From assembly GCF_016881005.1 (NCBI RefSeq), contig NZ_JACOPV010000009.1, forward strand, positions 62,001 through 126,000: a DNA stretch of 64,000 nt, given 5' to 3'. The position numbers and the translations under genes were made by a program. Positions within the stretch are counted from its first letter, which is position 1, and every line of letters starts with the position of its first letter. The notes below the pieces were generated by a model. The model did not search any database, was not told the origin of the DNA, and saw only the letters and a list, made by a program, of their open reading frames with translations. This document shows positions 30,685 through 39,317 of the stretch, piece after piece. Origin of the DNA: Pseudomonas arcuscaelestis. Lineage in GTDB: Bacteria; Pseudomonadota; Gammaproteobacteria; Pseudomonadales; Pseudomonadaceae.

Positions 30685-31585
30685 CTTCGAGTCGGTTCAC
30701 CAAAGGTACCTTGTAGGATCAAATACCGATGGTGTCTGGCAGTACGAGCCGGTAAACCCAAGAAGCCCCCGCGCCGGCAAACACCTGAGCTCCTACCAGG
30801 TTTTCAGCAACGCTGGGCTTGGGGTGGCACTGTACCTACGAAATGACTTCGAGGGAGAGCTAGCAACCAAGGTACATGTAGGGCTCAAGCTGATCTTCAG
30901 CAGGAAGGTAAGGGAATCTTTCCTGCTGCAGAAGGATGATCAGAAAATATCGTTGACGCTGGATATGGGCGGCGTACGCGCTCTGTATGCATGGTTAGCA
31001 GGCGAGACCCCTGCGTTTACCTACGAGATTGTGCGCCCAGACGCGCCCAAGAAGCAGATCACCGGCTTTGAAACTGACCTCGCGTTTCCCTTGAGTATCC
31101 GAGCGAGCGAGTCCGATGCCTTCGGAACCGGGCGCTCGATCACTGTGGGCTTGGCTGACGCGGACATTTTCCATCTGCAGCTCCACTGTCTTGGCCTGGC
31201 GAAACTGCTCTATCCCTCGCTTAGCGACACCGCACTCCTCGCACACCTCAAGCCGCGGGTTAGTGCGAAGCAGCAGATCCACGCACCTTTGCAACCACCC
31301 AGCGCGAACGATGAGCCCCCACAAGCTCCTGAGGTCGCGCCAGAGCAGCGATACATCTCTGATGCATCGGTAGGCTCTCCAGCGTCGCACGTCGACCCTG
31401 AGCGATCCAAGAGGGCTGTCTTTGCTGTAGGGAAGACCAGATGGCCACGCAAAGACATTGCAACCATTGAGCATATTCAACAGGGCCCGGTAGAGGCTAT
31501 GGACCGTTTTGTGAAGGCTGGTAACGCAGGAGACTTCACTGAGTGGGATCGAATTTACAATCTACTTAACCCCGGTAGCAGGTGA
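30674..31585 (+). CDS. Unknown protein, 303 residues, TTG start
   Basis: TTG at 30674 with AGGAGAAAGG upstream; it overlaps the previous stop by 11 bases. The N-terminal 190 residues look like a beta-rich domain similar in style to single-stranded-DNA-binding-like or whirly folds (GLGVALYLRNDFEGELATKV, KISLTLDMGGVRALYAWLAG). A Pro-rich linker follows from about residue 205. Family not recognised. Conserved overlap with its neighbours suggests the same operon. Confidence 0.6.
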   Translation: MLIDFESVHQRYLVGSNTDGVWQYEPVNPRSPRAGKHLSSYQVFSNAGLGVALYLRNDFEGELATKVHVGLKLIFSRKVRESFLLQKDDQKISLTLDMGGVRALYAWLAGETPAFTYEIVRPDAPKKQITGFETDLAFPLSIRASESDAFGTGRSITVGLADADIFHLQLHCLGLAKLLYPSLSDTALLAHLKPRVSAKQQIHAPLQPPSANDEPPQAPEVAPEQRYISDASVGSPASHVDPERSKRAVFAVGKTRWPRKDIATIEHIQQGPVEAMDRFVKAGNAGDFTEWDRIYNLLNPGSR

Positions 31586-31595
31586 TTTAGCGAAT

Positions 31596-31622
31596 TTGGG
31601 GCAGTCCATACCCACTATTTGG
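31596..31622 (+). promoter_or_regulatory. Shared promoter-like motif, copy in front of the SprT-like gene
   Basis: TTGGGGCA, a 9-base spacer (GTCCATACC), then CACTATTTGG. The start codon ATG follows after GGT, so any transcript from here would have little or no leader. Confidence 0.55.
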
Positions 31623-31625
31623 GGT

Positions 31626-32324
31626 ATGAATACTGAAAATCTGAAGTTCCCATTGATCTACCAGCACAACGCGGAGTTCGCCCGGGAGATTCACGCGGCC
31701 AAGGAGGTGAGTCGACTTTTGCAAAAGGTCGACTTCCCTGGCGACGACGTGTGGATCGATCTCAGGTTCGATTATGCGCTGTCCGACCATTCCACCTCCA
31801 GCCTCGACGTCATGCTCATACGCGGGCAGCCTCACGGCATCGTGAAGCTAAACCTGCAGGGGCTTTACCTCATGCAGGACTTCGAGGTGATGATTCAGCA
31901 GGTCATCCCGCATGAGATTGCGCACATTCTTCACGGTGTGAAAGCGAAGGTTGGTGGGTATGAGATTCAGAAGCCTCACGACGAGGAGTGGGCGGAACTC
32001 TTCATAAACCTGATTGGTGGTGTCAACCACGACATTGAACCGTCGGCAAAGGTCCGCGGAGAGTTTGACGATCGGGCAATCCGGTTGAGCAAAAGCGGCA
32101 TCCTCGTTGAGTGCGAGTGCGGCGATGACGAGTCTCTTGAGGTGCTCGCTGATACGCCGGGCAATTCGGCCAAGCTGCGCAATGAAGAACTCGAGTGCAC
32201 GTCGTGCAAGTTCCCTTACGTCCGGTTCACCGGCGACACCCTCCCCAAGCGCATCGCCGCTGATCAGCAATTTTTAGAGAAAATCAAATGCATCAAGCTT
32301 CAACATTCGCCCCTACAGAGGTAG
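31626..32324 (+). CDS. SprT-like zinc metalloprotein
   Basis: 232 residues from the ATG at 31626. QQVIPHEIAHILHGVK carries the HExxH zinc motif with a SprT-style context, and further downstream the pattern E-x-x-D/E is available (DEEWAELFINL). A zinc-ribbon-like pair follows: VECECGDD and ECTSCKFPYVRF. SprT-like proteases cleave DNA-protein crosslinks in other systems. The upstream start region lacks a classical ribosome-binding site. It overlaps the ATPase gene by 37 bases. Confidence 0.7.
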   Translation: MNTENLKFPLIYQHNAEFAREIHAAKEVSRLLQKVDFPGDDVWIDLRFDYALSDHSTSSLDVMLIRGQPHGIVKLNLQGLYLMQDFEVMIQQVIPHEIAHILHGVKAKVGGYEIQKPHDEEWAELFINLIGGVNHDIEPSAKVRGEFDDRAIRLSKSGILVECECGDDESLEVLADTPGNSAKLRNEELECTSCKFPYVRFTGDTLPKRIAADQQFLEKIKCIKLQHSPLQR

Positions 32325-33694
32325 CTCAGGGCGTGGGGCGCGCTACCGGGCTTACCCACTTCGATGAAATCCACATTGGCGTTGATGCCAAAAACGGTGA
32401 GCCAAAAGTATGGTCTTACCCGTCTGTATCCAACTTCAACATCATATTCCTGGGCGGATCGGGTGCAGGTAAAACCCACTCGATTCACCACATGGCTGCG
32501 AACGTTTATGTGCGCGGCACAACCTTGCATGTGATCGACATCAAGGGTGACTTCGCGCACTCGAACTTTGAAGCTACGGGCCTGGCTCACATGCTCCACC
32601 CAGAGGACTTCAATGAAATCAAATTCAACTACTACGCAGATGGGTGCTCGCTAAACCCGCTGCAGGTGCCGCGGACGGAGGAGGGTGGCGGCGTAGTCCG
32701 TACGATCGAGTACGTCAAGGAGCTGGTTAAGGTCTTCAACCCACAAGCCGGTCAGAAGCAACTTAATTACCTGATCTCCATTCTCAAGACGGTCTACTTG
32801 AAGGCAGGTATTGACCACGATGATACCGAATCATGGGGCCGGCCTTCCCCAACACTCAAAGACGTGCTGGATGAAATCGATCTGATCTTCAGTGCCCTCA
32901 CCGGTGGTATGGACACAACCACGGTTGCGGACATCTTTAAAGCGTTCGGCCAGGCACGCTCTCAGGCTGATAAAGACATCCGCAAGATGAAAATGGAGGA
33001 GGAGCCAAACTCTGCCATTGAAGAGCGTGTACAAGAAATCCGGGACACCCTCGAGGTTACCCTCAAGGGGCATGTGGCGAAGCTGATCAACTACGGCGCA
33101 CTGACCAATCGACAAGGCCAGCGTGAAGACTGGGAGCACTGGTCCAAAGAGACCTTGTTCAGTCTCAAAGCAATCATTCAGGGGATGGTTGATAGCCGTC
33201 TCTTCACGGGCAATCCATCCAAGCCCCGGGCTGGCAAGATCAACCGATACGACCTTACTGCACTCAGTCCGGCGCACCAGCAGGTCATCATGCGAATCAT
33301 CGCGAGCCAGGTGTTCGCGATGGGGGTCATGGAGACCAAGCGGAACAATTCCTTCAACCCGAAATACCCTTCTCACATCCTCATCGCGGATGAGGGTAAA
33401 CACATCAAGGAAATTTCCGCTTCACCAATCAGCCCGTTCAACCGAATTGGTACCGAGGGTCGCGGATATGGTGTTGGCGTGTGGTGCGGCGTACAGCAGC
33501 CGGACCAGGTCACGAAGGACCTTCTTAAGAACTTCGCGACGTTCTTCCTGCTGAAGACACCTGATGCGTCCTATCAGGAGATCACCAAGCTCTTCGGCGT
33601 GAGGCCTACGCTACTCAAATCACTGCAGCCTAGGGAGAACCTGCTGTTCGGTACCGGCGGCGGATATACCCTCGTTAACCACTTCAGGGGCTGA
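32288..33694 (+). CDS. VirB4/TraG/HerA-like conjugation ATPase
   Basis: 468 residues. Walker A FLGGSGAGKTHS near residues 54-65; Walker B SHILIADEGKH near 363-373; a downstream Q-Q-P (WCGVQQPDQVTKDLLKNF) like the Gln-finger of TraG/VirD4 and VirB4 proteins. The absence of N-terminal membrane segments and the presence of a large middle insertion place it closer to VirB4/HerA than VirD4. It may supply energy for DNA transfer or pilus-linked secretion. A lipoprotein gene follows after two bases. Confidence 0.8.
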   Translation: MHQASTFAPTEVAQGVGRATGLTHFDEIHIGVDAKNGEPKVWSYPSVSNFNIIFLGGSGAGKTHSIHHMAANVYVRGTTLHVIDIKGDFAHSNFEATGLAHMLHPEDFNEIKFNYYADGCSLNPLQVPRTEEGGGVVRTIEYVKELVKVFNPQAGQKQLNYLISILKTVYLKAGIDHDDTESWGRPSPTLKDVLDEIDLIFSALTGGMDTTTVADIFKAFGQARSQADKDIRKMKMEEEPNSAIEERVQEIRDTLEVTLKGHVAKLINYGALTNRQGQREDWEHWSKETLFSLKAIIQGMVDSRLFTGNPSKPRAGKINRYDLTALSPAHQQVIMRIIASQVFAMGVMETKRNNSFNPKYPSHILIADEGKHIKEISASPISPFNRIGTEGRGYGVGVWCGVQQPDQVTKDLLKNFATFFLLKTPDASYQEITKLFGVRPTLLKSLQPRENLLFGTGGGYTLVNHFRG

Positions 33695-33696
33695 TT

Positions 33697-34158
33697 ATGG
33701 TCAGGCGCTTCAGCAGTATTGCCTTAGCGGTCGTCGTGCTTTCGGGGTGCGCGACATCAATGGACGATCTACAGGATCAGAGCCAACTGTCGGGTGCTAG
33801 CCAGGCTGTTCAGATGGGACAGTACAGCCAGGCGGAACAGAGGCTTTCTCCATTCGTCTACCGCAACAGTAAGGGCAACCTCAAGGTTAAGTACTTCGGG
33901 GTTAGTGGCGAAAACAGGAAGCATGCTATCGATATTGTTGTGTCACTCCTGTGGGAGACCGGCCGGGACGATACGCTGAAGCAGTTCGCCTGTGACTACT
34001 TGGAAGGGGCTGAGTACGAAACCACTGTATGCCGTATTGCTGAGCGCCAGGCACAGTACGAGGAGGCGTACCACTGCTGGAATGATATGGGGGAGGTGGA
34101 CAGGGCCGAAAGGGTCATTCGCACAGAGTCTGCTTTACGGATTCTGGGCACCCCCTGA
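33697..34158 (+). CDS. Lipoprotein, 153 residues
   Basis: VRRFSSIALAVVVLSGC is a lipoprotein signal with LSGC lipobox. The rest is helical and repeat-like (SQAVQMGQYSQAEQRLSPF, YEEAYHCWNDMGEVDRAERV), suggesting tetratricopeptide-like helices. Three Cys residues remain after the lipobox. It is co-transcribed with the ATPase and is probably an outer-membrane component of the transfer or pilus apparatus. Confidence 0.7.
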   Translation: MVRRFSSIALAVVVLSGCATSMDDLQDQSQLSGASQAVQMGQYSQAEQRLSPFVYRNSKGNLKVKYFGVSGENRKHAIDIVVSLLWETGRDDTLKQFACDYLEGAEYETTVCRIAERQAQYEEAYHCWNDMGEVDRAERVIRTESALRILGTP

Positions 34159-34166
34159 GGGGTTAA

Positions 34167-34189
34167 TTCCCCGGCATTGCGCCGGGGAA
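34167..34189. terminator. Terminator between convergent genes
   Basis: TTCCCCGGC, loop ATTGC, GCCGGGGAA. Perfect 9-base stem. Confidence 0.75.
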
Positions 34190-34213
34190 ATGTTTTCGCA
34201 TGCGGAATCTTTT
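34188..34213. repeat. Dispersed GCATGC palindrome, copy 10
   Basis: AAATGTTTTCGCATGCGGAA then TCTTTT, in the gap between convergent genes. It is the last copy seen; none was found between 34214 and 64000. Confidence 0.8.
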
Positions 34214-35738
34214 AGCCGGAAGCGCTTGCTGCTGGCTCTTCGTCTTCAGCGTGACTTTTATCCAGGGTTGGCTTCTGAATCTTGACCATCCCGTACATTG
34301 TGGTACCCCATTTTGGAACGGTTGTGGGCAGTAATTCAGAAATTCGATCCTTATCGAGAAGTACGCACGCCCTCCAGACCTTTACCCCTACCTTCACGTC
34401 AAACATACCCGTTGGACTTTCCAAATCTTTGACCTTGCTCATCAGAAGGCCGAGTGAGTTCAGTGCATCCCTAATGACAGGAACGGATGGGTGCTTGAAA
34501 TTGCGTGAGTCAACACCGAGTTGCAACTGCCTCAATAGCTCGTTGGGGAGGAACTCACCAATAGACTCAATCACGCCAGACATAGGAATGATCACGTATT
34601 CGTAGGCGTCCTTGGTCCAGCCGGCCGCCTGGCCTCCACGGTAACCATTGATGTCTGCTGCGGTCAGAAACTTCTCGATGGCCAGAGCAACTAGAGCGAT
34701 GGTGTTCGACGCCGCTTGGGCGTTGGCAATCCCTGCAGCTTTTTCTGACTGAATGGTCTTCCCGTCAGCATGTCGGATTGCGCTGATTAGGCGCTCAACT
34801 CGCTCCCCTGCGTTGGTTGGGAGAGAGCCTGGGTGATGGTAGTACCGTAGCGCCATCGTGAGCGTGAATTGGTCCTCTTCAGGTAAAGCTTTGAATTCAG
34901 GTTGCTGGCGGATTAGGTAGGCACTGAAGGTGTTGTGGTGTGTAGCGTCCTTTCGCTTGACCCATTGACCAGGTTCCTTTTCCTGATAAGCCAGTAACTT
35001 ATCAACGTCATGAGCGAGCCCTGCTACGCGCGCGAGTGGCTCCTCCCATCCCTTGTGGTGCATGTACTCAGCAATTGCTCTAGAAATGGCCTTGGAGTGA
35101 TCAGCGAGGGTGGCGTCAGCGTGATGATGCCCAACACTTGCGGGCACTGATGGATGCGCTGCAAGTAGTTCCAGCACCGCTACCTGGAGTTTTTCGACTG
35201 GCGTTATAGGAGGTCGTGCTGTCGCTACTGGCTTGCGGTCGCACCTCACAAAGAACTGTTCAAAAGGGTCTTTGTCTTTCACCCCTTCAATGGTGGCACC
35301 GGTGCTGGGATCCCGGCTATCCGGGATCATGATCATCATGGACGACCCCGGAATCTCGCAAGGGTAGATACCTGAGACAGCAGGGTCTACTACCTCTACA
35401 GCCACATCCTCAGCCTGGCCATTGCGAGGCTTGAAAAACCGGGCAAACCCAATTGTGACTGCCGTGTAGGCAAGTGCTACGTAGAGAAGGGCGTGAGCAA
35501 TGTTCAATCCGACTGCCACCAGCGTTCCGACGTACCCGCCGTCTGAGATGAACTGGGTAAGGAACCGAGGTTTGAACATGTACCAAACGGGAGCTAGGGC
35601 GGCAGCCTGGTAGTTCAGCTCCTCGCCCTTGTCCACAAGGTATGCAGCGTACCCACCGATAACGATCGACAACATGACCAGCATTGGGAACACGGCGGTC
35701 TTGGCATTCGAAGCAGATGAAGAACTCATTTTTGGCAT
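34212..35738 (-). CDS. Membrane-anchored HD-domain protein, relaxase-like (MOBH/TraI type)
   Basis: 508 residues from the ATG at 35738; the longer frame would run into the divergent gene. Two or three N-terminal membrane segments (AVFPMLVMLSIVIGGYAAYL, VGLNIAHALLYVALAYTAVT). A complete HD set follows: LADHSKA, GLAHDVDK, ATHHNTFSAYL, RYYHHPG and IRHADGK. MOBH relaxases such as TraI of R391 use an HD fold of this kind, and the family often sits near TraG-like ATPases. The membrane segments are not typical of a relaxase, so a different HD phosphohydrolase is possible. No strong ribosome-binding site is visible. Confidence 0.6.
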   Translation of the reverse strand: MPKMSSSSASNAKTAVFPMLVMLSIVIGGYAAYLVDKGEELNYQAAALAPVWYMFKPRFLTQFISDGGYVGTLVAVGLNIAHALLYVALAYTAVTIGFARFFKPRNGQAEDVAVEVVDPAVSGIYPCEIPGSSMMIMIPDSRDPSTGATIEGVKDKDPFEQFFVRCDRKPVATARPPITPVEKLQVAVLELLAAHPSVPASVGHHHADATLADHSKAISRAIAEYMHHKGWEEPLARVAGLAHDVDKLLAYQEKEPGQWVKRKDATHHNTFSAYLIRQQPEFKALPEEDQFTLTMALRYYHHPGSLPTNAGERVERLISAIRHADGKTIQSEKAAGIANAQAASNTIALVALAIEKFLTAADINGYRGGQAAGWTKDAYEYVIIPMSGVIESIGEFLPNELLRQLQLGVDSRNFKHPSVPVIRDALNSLGLLMSKVKDLESPTGMFDVKVGVKVWRACVLLDKDRISELLPTTVPKWGTTMYGMVKIQKPTLDKSHAEDEEPAASASG

Positions 35739-35804
35739 TACCAAAAGGGGTGACTCAAAAAGGGTGCCGGTTTTTTTCAAAAAGTTCCAACCAAAACCGC
35801 TTTT

Positions 35805-35829
35805 TTGGAGCAGTGGCTTTCCACTATTA
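35805..35829 (+). promoter_or_regulatory. Shared promoter-like motif, copy in front of the pilus operon
   Basis: TTGGAGCA, a 9-base spacer (GTGGCTTTC), then CACTATTA. It lies 32 bases before the first gene of the type IVb pilus operon. Confidence 0.6.
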
Positions 35830-35860
35830 CGGATAACAGTCACCTCCAAAGGATTTTGTT

Positions 35861-36742
35861 GTGAAGCATGCCCTGTCCATTCTGGCACTGATGATCGGCT
35901 GCCAAGCGGCTTACGCGTCGAATAGCGCTTTCAACGATAGCGCCCTCGCCCGCAATCAAGCCTTGTCCCCGTTCGATCGGTCCTATGAGGCCGGCCGGGC
36001 GCAAAACATCAACCAACCTGTGGATTACCAACAGACTAAGCCCGTCAAGGGCCTCCAGCTTGATCTGTCGGTTGATGATCCTGTGATCTCGGTTCAGGAG
36101 ACTGAAACCGAGCGCAAGTACCGCCAGACATTGGCCGACCTGGAAGCGAACCAGCAGTCGTTGGTGAGTGCGCGTAAAGAAACTGAGCGCCAACTCGAAG
36201 CTGCCAGGGCTACAGCCGAGGCGACCGCGGCCAAACGCCGAGCTGATTTGGTGGCCCAGCAAGCGGAGATTCAGCATGCGCTAGAACTCAATCGCCAGGC
36301 ACAACACCAAGCCGAGCGTGTGAAGTACGAGCAGGTCGCAGATATCGCCAACATCAAGGCTCAGAGCGATCAACTCCTGATGCTCGCGGAGAACAATGCC
36401 GAAGTCATCGAGTCCGCCGCACACAAGCGCGTGATCCTCGAGCGCATTGATCCGACCGTCGTGATGAACGAGCCGGTGACTGCCGAGTACCAGGCAGCAA
36501 CCATCAAGGAAATCGTCAGCGGAATCATGCCGAGCGGCTGGCGGGTTCAGACGGACTTCAACAGAAAACCTGAGCTCGAAATCCGCCGCTATCAATTCGT
36601 TTCCACAGATGCGCGGGATCTGGCTCTACGCCACCTAACTGCATCTGTCCGCGATGCAAAAGTCCGCTACCAATACTTCTGGGATCTGAAGGACCCTGAA
36701 GGTAATCCGTCGCCAATGATCCTGCTTACCGATCGCCCATAA
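35861..36742 (+). CDS. Pilus assembly protein with TcpQ-like C-terminus
   Basis: 293 residues from a GTG (AAAGGATTTTGTT upstream). Signal peptide KHALSILALMIGCQAAYA, a coiled coil rich in Gln, Glu and Ala at about residues 80-190, then TIKEIVSGIMPSGWRVQTDF and the following strands, which match the TcpQ domain. TcpQ-type proteins are periplasmic partners of the type IVb pilus secretin. First gene of the pilus operon. In R64 the equivalent position is held by PilL. The resemblance is limited to the C-terminal domain. Confidence 0.65.
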   Translation: MKHALSILALMIGCQAAYASNSAFNDSALARNQALSPFDRSYEAGRAQNINQPVDYQQTKPVKGLQLDLSVDDPVISVQETETERKYRQTLADLEANQQSLVSARKETERQLEAARATAEATAAKRRADLVAQQAEIQHALELNRQAQHQAERVKYEQVADIANIKAQSDQLLMLAENNAEVIESAAHKRVILERIDPTVVMNEPVTAEYQAATIKEIVSGIMPSGWRVQTDFNRKPELEIRRYQFVSTDARDLALRHLTASVRDAKVRYQYFWDLKDPEGNPSPMILLTDRP

Positions 36743-36756
36743 CCGAAGGCCAGCTA

Positions 36757-38391
36757 ATGAAGCTCAAGCAAATCGCTATTGCACTGACACTGGCCACTGG
36801 ACTGCTCGGGTGCCAGAACCAGTTCGACATTTCCCCTGAAGTAGAGCACTCGCCGCTGCGACCTGACGCCCAAGAAAAGATGCAGGCTCTTCGCGGTAAC
36901 ACCTATGTCCGCGAGATCAGAACCGAGGATGCGGCAAAACGGAAGCCTGTGTTCCTCACCCAGAAAGGTATTTCCCTGCGTGAGGTACTTTCCGAGACGT
37001 TGCCTGGTTACTCGATCATTCCGCGTGGCCAAGTAAACCTGAATGACACTATCGATGTTGCTGCAAGCGGCATGCAAATGTCCGACTTCATCGAGTACAT
37101 CGAGGGTACCCGGGATCTTGACATCAAGATTGAAGGCAATCGGATCCTCGTCAGCAACTTCGAAACCCGTGAGTGGAATCTCGCCGCTTTTGCCTCGACA
37201 CGGAACGTAAACAACGTCATCGCCTCAACCCAAACTCGTGGTGCAAAAGCGGGTGATAGTGACGATGACAACCGCGAAACCGGAACATCGACTGGTAACG
37301 TGATTGGCTTCTCTTTGTCAGAAGATGAATGGACCAAGATCATGTCGGGGGCTCGGACGATCATCGGCGCGGAAGCCGATAAGGCGGGCGGAATCCGTAC
37401 AGCCGGTGGGGCCGATAGCACTTCAGTTGGTGGTCGCAGCGGCGGATCGTCCAACATGCAGAGTTCCGGGCTCAACTTCGATGTGCAAGCCCCCGTTGCG
37501 ATCCCAGGTCTGGGCGACTCGGACGAAACCCCACCGTACATTGAGGGGATCCGCTCTGTTGGTATTGTGACTGCTGGTGGTCGACCTTCGAAAATGAAGG
37601 TGCTGGACCGCTACTTCCAGCGTGCGATCGCTGAATCGACCAAAGTAGTCAACGTCCAGGTAGAGGCATACGACGTACTGCTGACTGATGGAAAGCAAAA
37701 GGGTGTCGACTGGAACCTGCTGATCAAGGGGACAGTTAACGGCAATCCTCTGGGTCTGAACATCTTCAACACCTCTCCAGCCAGCGACGACCCGTTCTGG
37801 AACATCCAGGGCACCTATGAGTCGTCGAATGTTACTGCTTCGGCGCTGGTGAAGTTCCTGGAGCAGTACGGGCGGGTTGAGTTGAAGGACCAGCCGAACA
37901 TCACTGTTCGTAACGGAGTTCCTGCCCAGATCTATGCAGGTGAAGAACTGACCTACATCGTGGACGTTGAGCAGTCTCAAGACGAAAGCGGGAACGTTAC
38001 TGTCACTCCGAAGCTGGGCCGCCTGAAGGTTGGTGTGACGCTGAGTGTGACTGTTCGCGTGCTCGAGAATGACCGTCTGCTGGTAGACGTGTGGCCAGTG
38101 ATCTCGAACCTGAATGAACCAGACACCATCCAAATCGGTGATTTCTCTTTCAACACACCACGAGTGAACCTGAAGGAATTCAGCACCCAACTGATCACTT
38201 CTTCTGGTCAGTCGGTGCATCTGGGCGGTCTGATCACGAAGCGAATGAACGAAGCACTTCGCCGACTCCCGTGGCAGAACCTGGTTACCAAGGCGGTCCT
38301 GAATCCGCTGACTCAGAGCGTGAACAACAATCTGGAGCGTCGCGAGCTGGTGCTTGTGGTCACCCCAACCTTGGTTGAAGGGGCGTTGTAA
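36757..38391 (+). CDS. pilN: Type IVb pilus secretin lipoprotein, PilN-like
   Basis: 544 residues. Lipoprotein signal LKQIAIALTLATGLLGC. An N-terminal STN-like domain (LSETLPGYSIIPRGQVNLND), then a Gly/Ser/Asp-rich stretch, and a C-terminal secretin domain with GRVELKDQPNITVRNGVPAQ and VHLGGLITKRMNEALRRLPW. Secretins form the outer-membrane channel through which the pilus passes. Length and lipobox fit PilN of R64 and BfpB. Its stop shares a base with the next start. Confidence 0.88.
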   Translation: MKLKQIAIALTLATGLLGCQNQFDISPEVEHSPLRPDAQEKMQALRGNTYVREIRTEDAAKRKPVFLTQKGISLREVLSETLPGYSIIPRGQVNLNDTIDVAASGMQMSDFIEYIEGTRDLDIKIEGNRILVSNFETREWNLAAFASTRNVNNVIASTQTRGAKAGDSDDDNRETGTSTGNVIGFSLSEDEWTKIMSGARTIIGAEADKAGGIRTAGGADSTSVGGRSGGSSNMQSSGLNFDVQAPVAIPGLGDSDETPPYIEGIRSVGIVTAGGRPSKMKVLDRYFQRAIAESTKVVNVQVEAYDVLLTDGKQKGVDWNLLIKGTVNGNPLGLNIFNTSPASDDPFWNIQGTYESSNVTASALVKFLEQYGRVELKDQPNITVRNGVPAQIYAGEELTYIVDVEQSQDESGNVTVTPKLGRLKVGVTLSVTVRVLENDRLLVDVWPVISNLNEPDTIQIGDFSFNTPRVNLKEFSTQLITSSGQSVHLGGLITKRMNEALRRLPWQNLVTKAVLNPLTQSVNNNLERRELVLVVTPTLVEGAL

Positions 38392-39317
38392 TGGCCGAAC
38401 TCCAGCTTGGGATACCGATTACGATTGATGGTGAAGAGGTCATCATCTTTCGTGATGCAATCGGTACCGATGCTCTGGCAACAGGCCGTGAATCTGAAGT
38501 GTTCACGGTCATTGAGCAGGTTGCGGCGGACGGTCGTCCGCCGATCTATATCGATGAGAATGAACTAGGCACGCTCCGTGAAAACTTCCCGGGCACGAAT
38601 GTCTACGGGCTTTGGCAATTACTATTCGCGAACAACCTTGTGCCTTTGGGGCACGAGGTTGTGGTATTCCCAACCAGCGAGGCTGGCGGTGTCTACCTAC
38701 AGATGGAGCATGGCAGTGATTATGATAATCCTGCCAACATCAAGCGATCTTCTGAGTATATCGACAACTACTCTGCGGACCTCTATGACGCGGATCTGTA
38801 TTCAGCGCCGCGCATCAAGGTAGATCTATCTGACCTTAAGCTGCCATCAACCCCGGCGTTTACCCGGGTAGAGCTATTTTCGAAGAAACAGCATGAACGT
38901 ACAAAACGCTGGTATTTGACGATATCGATCTGTCTGGTAATTGCAGTCGCTGTTATTGCATTCAATTACACCATGCACACCGTCTATCGAATGAACATGG
39001 CCGAATACACTACCAAGAAACAGCTGAGCAATGATTTGGATGCTCGCGCTGCTGGATTGTTAAAAGAGCGACTGCCGGAAAGACCAAATCACTCTTTGGT
39101 CATTGACCGTATCAACAAGGTCCTCGCTTTTGACTCGAAAATTACTACGCCTGAGACAGGGCTGGTAACAGGTTTTACAGCAGAGCATGTCTTCCTTACG
39201 CGCAATCATTTCCCGGTTGATTTGACTGCAAAGATCCCGGGAGTAACAGCAGAGCTAACACCTCAAATGGGCTATCTGTTGACCGTCTCACCAGACGCTG
39301 AGGGGGTGCCACATTAA
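38391..39317 (+). CDS. PilO-like inner-membrane pilus accessory protein
   Basis: 308 residues, GAAGGGG upstream of the ATG. The soluble N-terminal half (GRPPIYIDENELGTLRENFP) is followed by a single membrane segment (WYLTISICLVIAVAVIAF) near residues 178-198 and a periplasmic C-terminal domain. The position after the secretin and before PilP and the ATPase is that of PilO in thin-pilus operons. The match rests on gene order and topology more than on sequence. Confidence 0.65.
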   Translation: MAELQLGIPITIDGEEVIIFRDAIGTDALATGRESEVFTVIEQVAADGRPPIYIDENELGTLRENFPGTNVYGLWQLLFANNLVPLGHEVVVFPTSEAGGVYLQMEHGSDYDNPANIKRSSEYIDNYSADLYDADLYSAPRIKVDLSDLKLPSTPAFTRVELFSKKQHERTKRWYLTISICLVIAVAVIAFNYTMHTVYRMNMAEYTTKKQLSNDLDARAAGLLKERLPERPNHSLVIDRINKVLAFDSKITTPETGLVTGFTAEHVFLTRNHFPVDLTAKIPGVTAELTPQMGYLLTVSPDAEGVPH

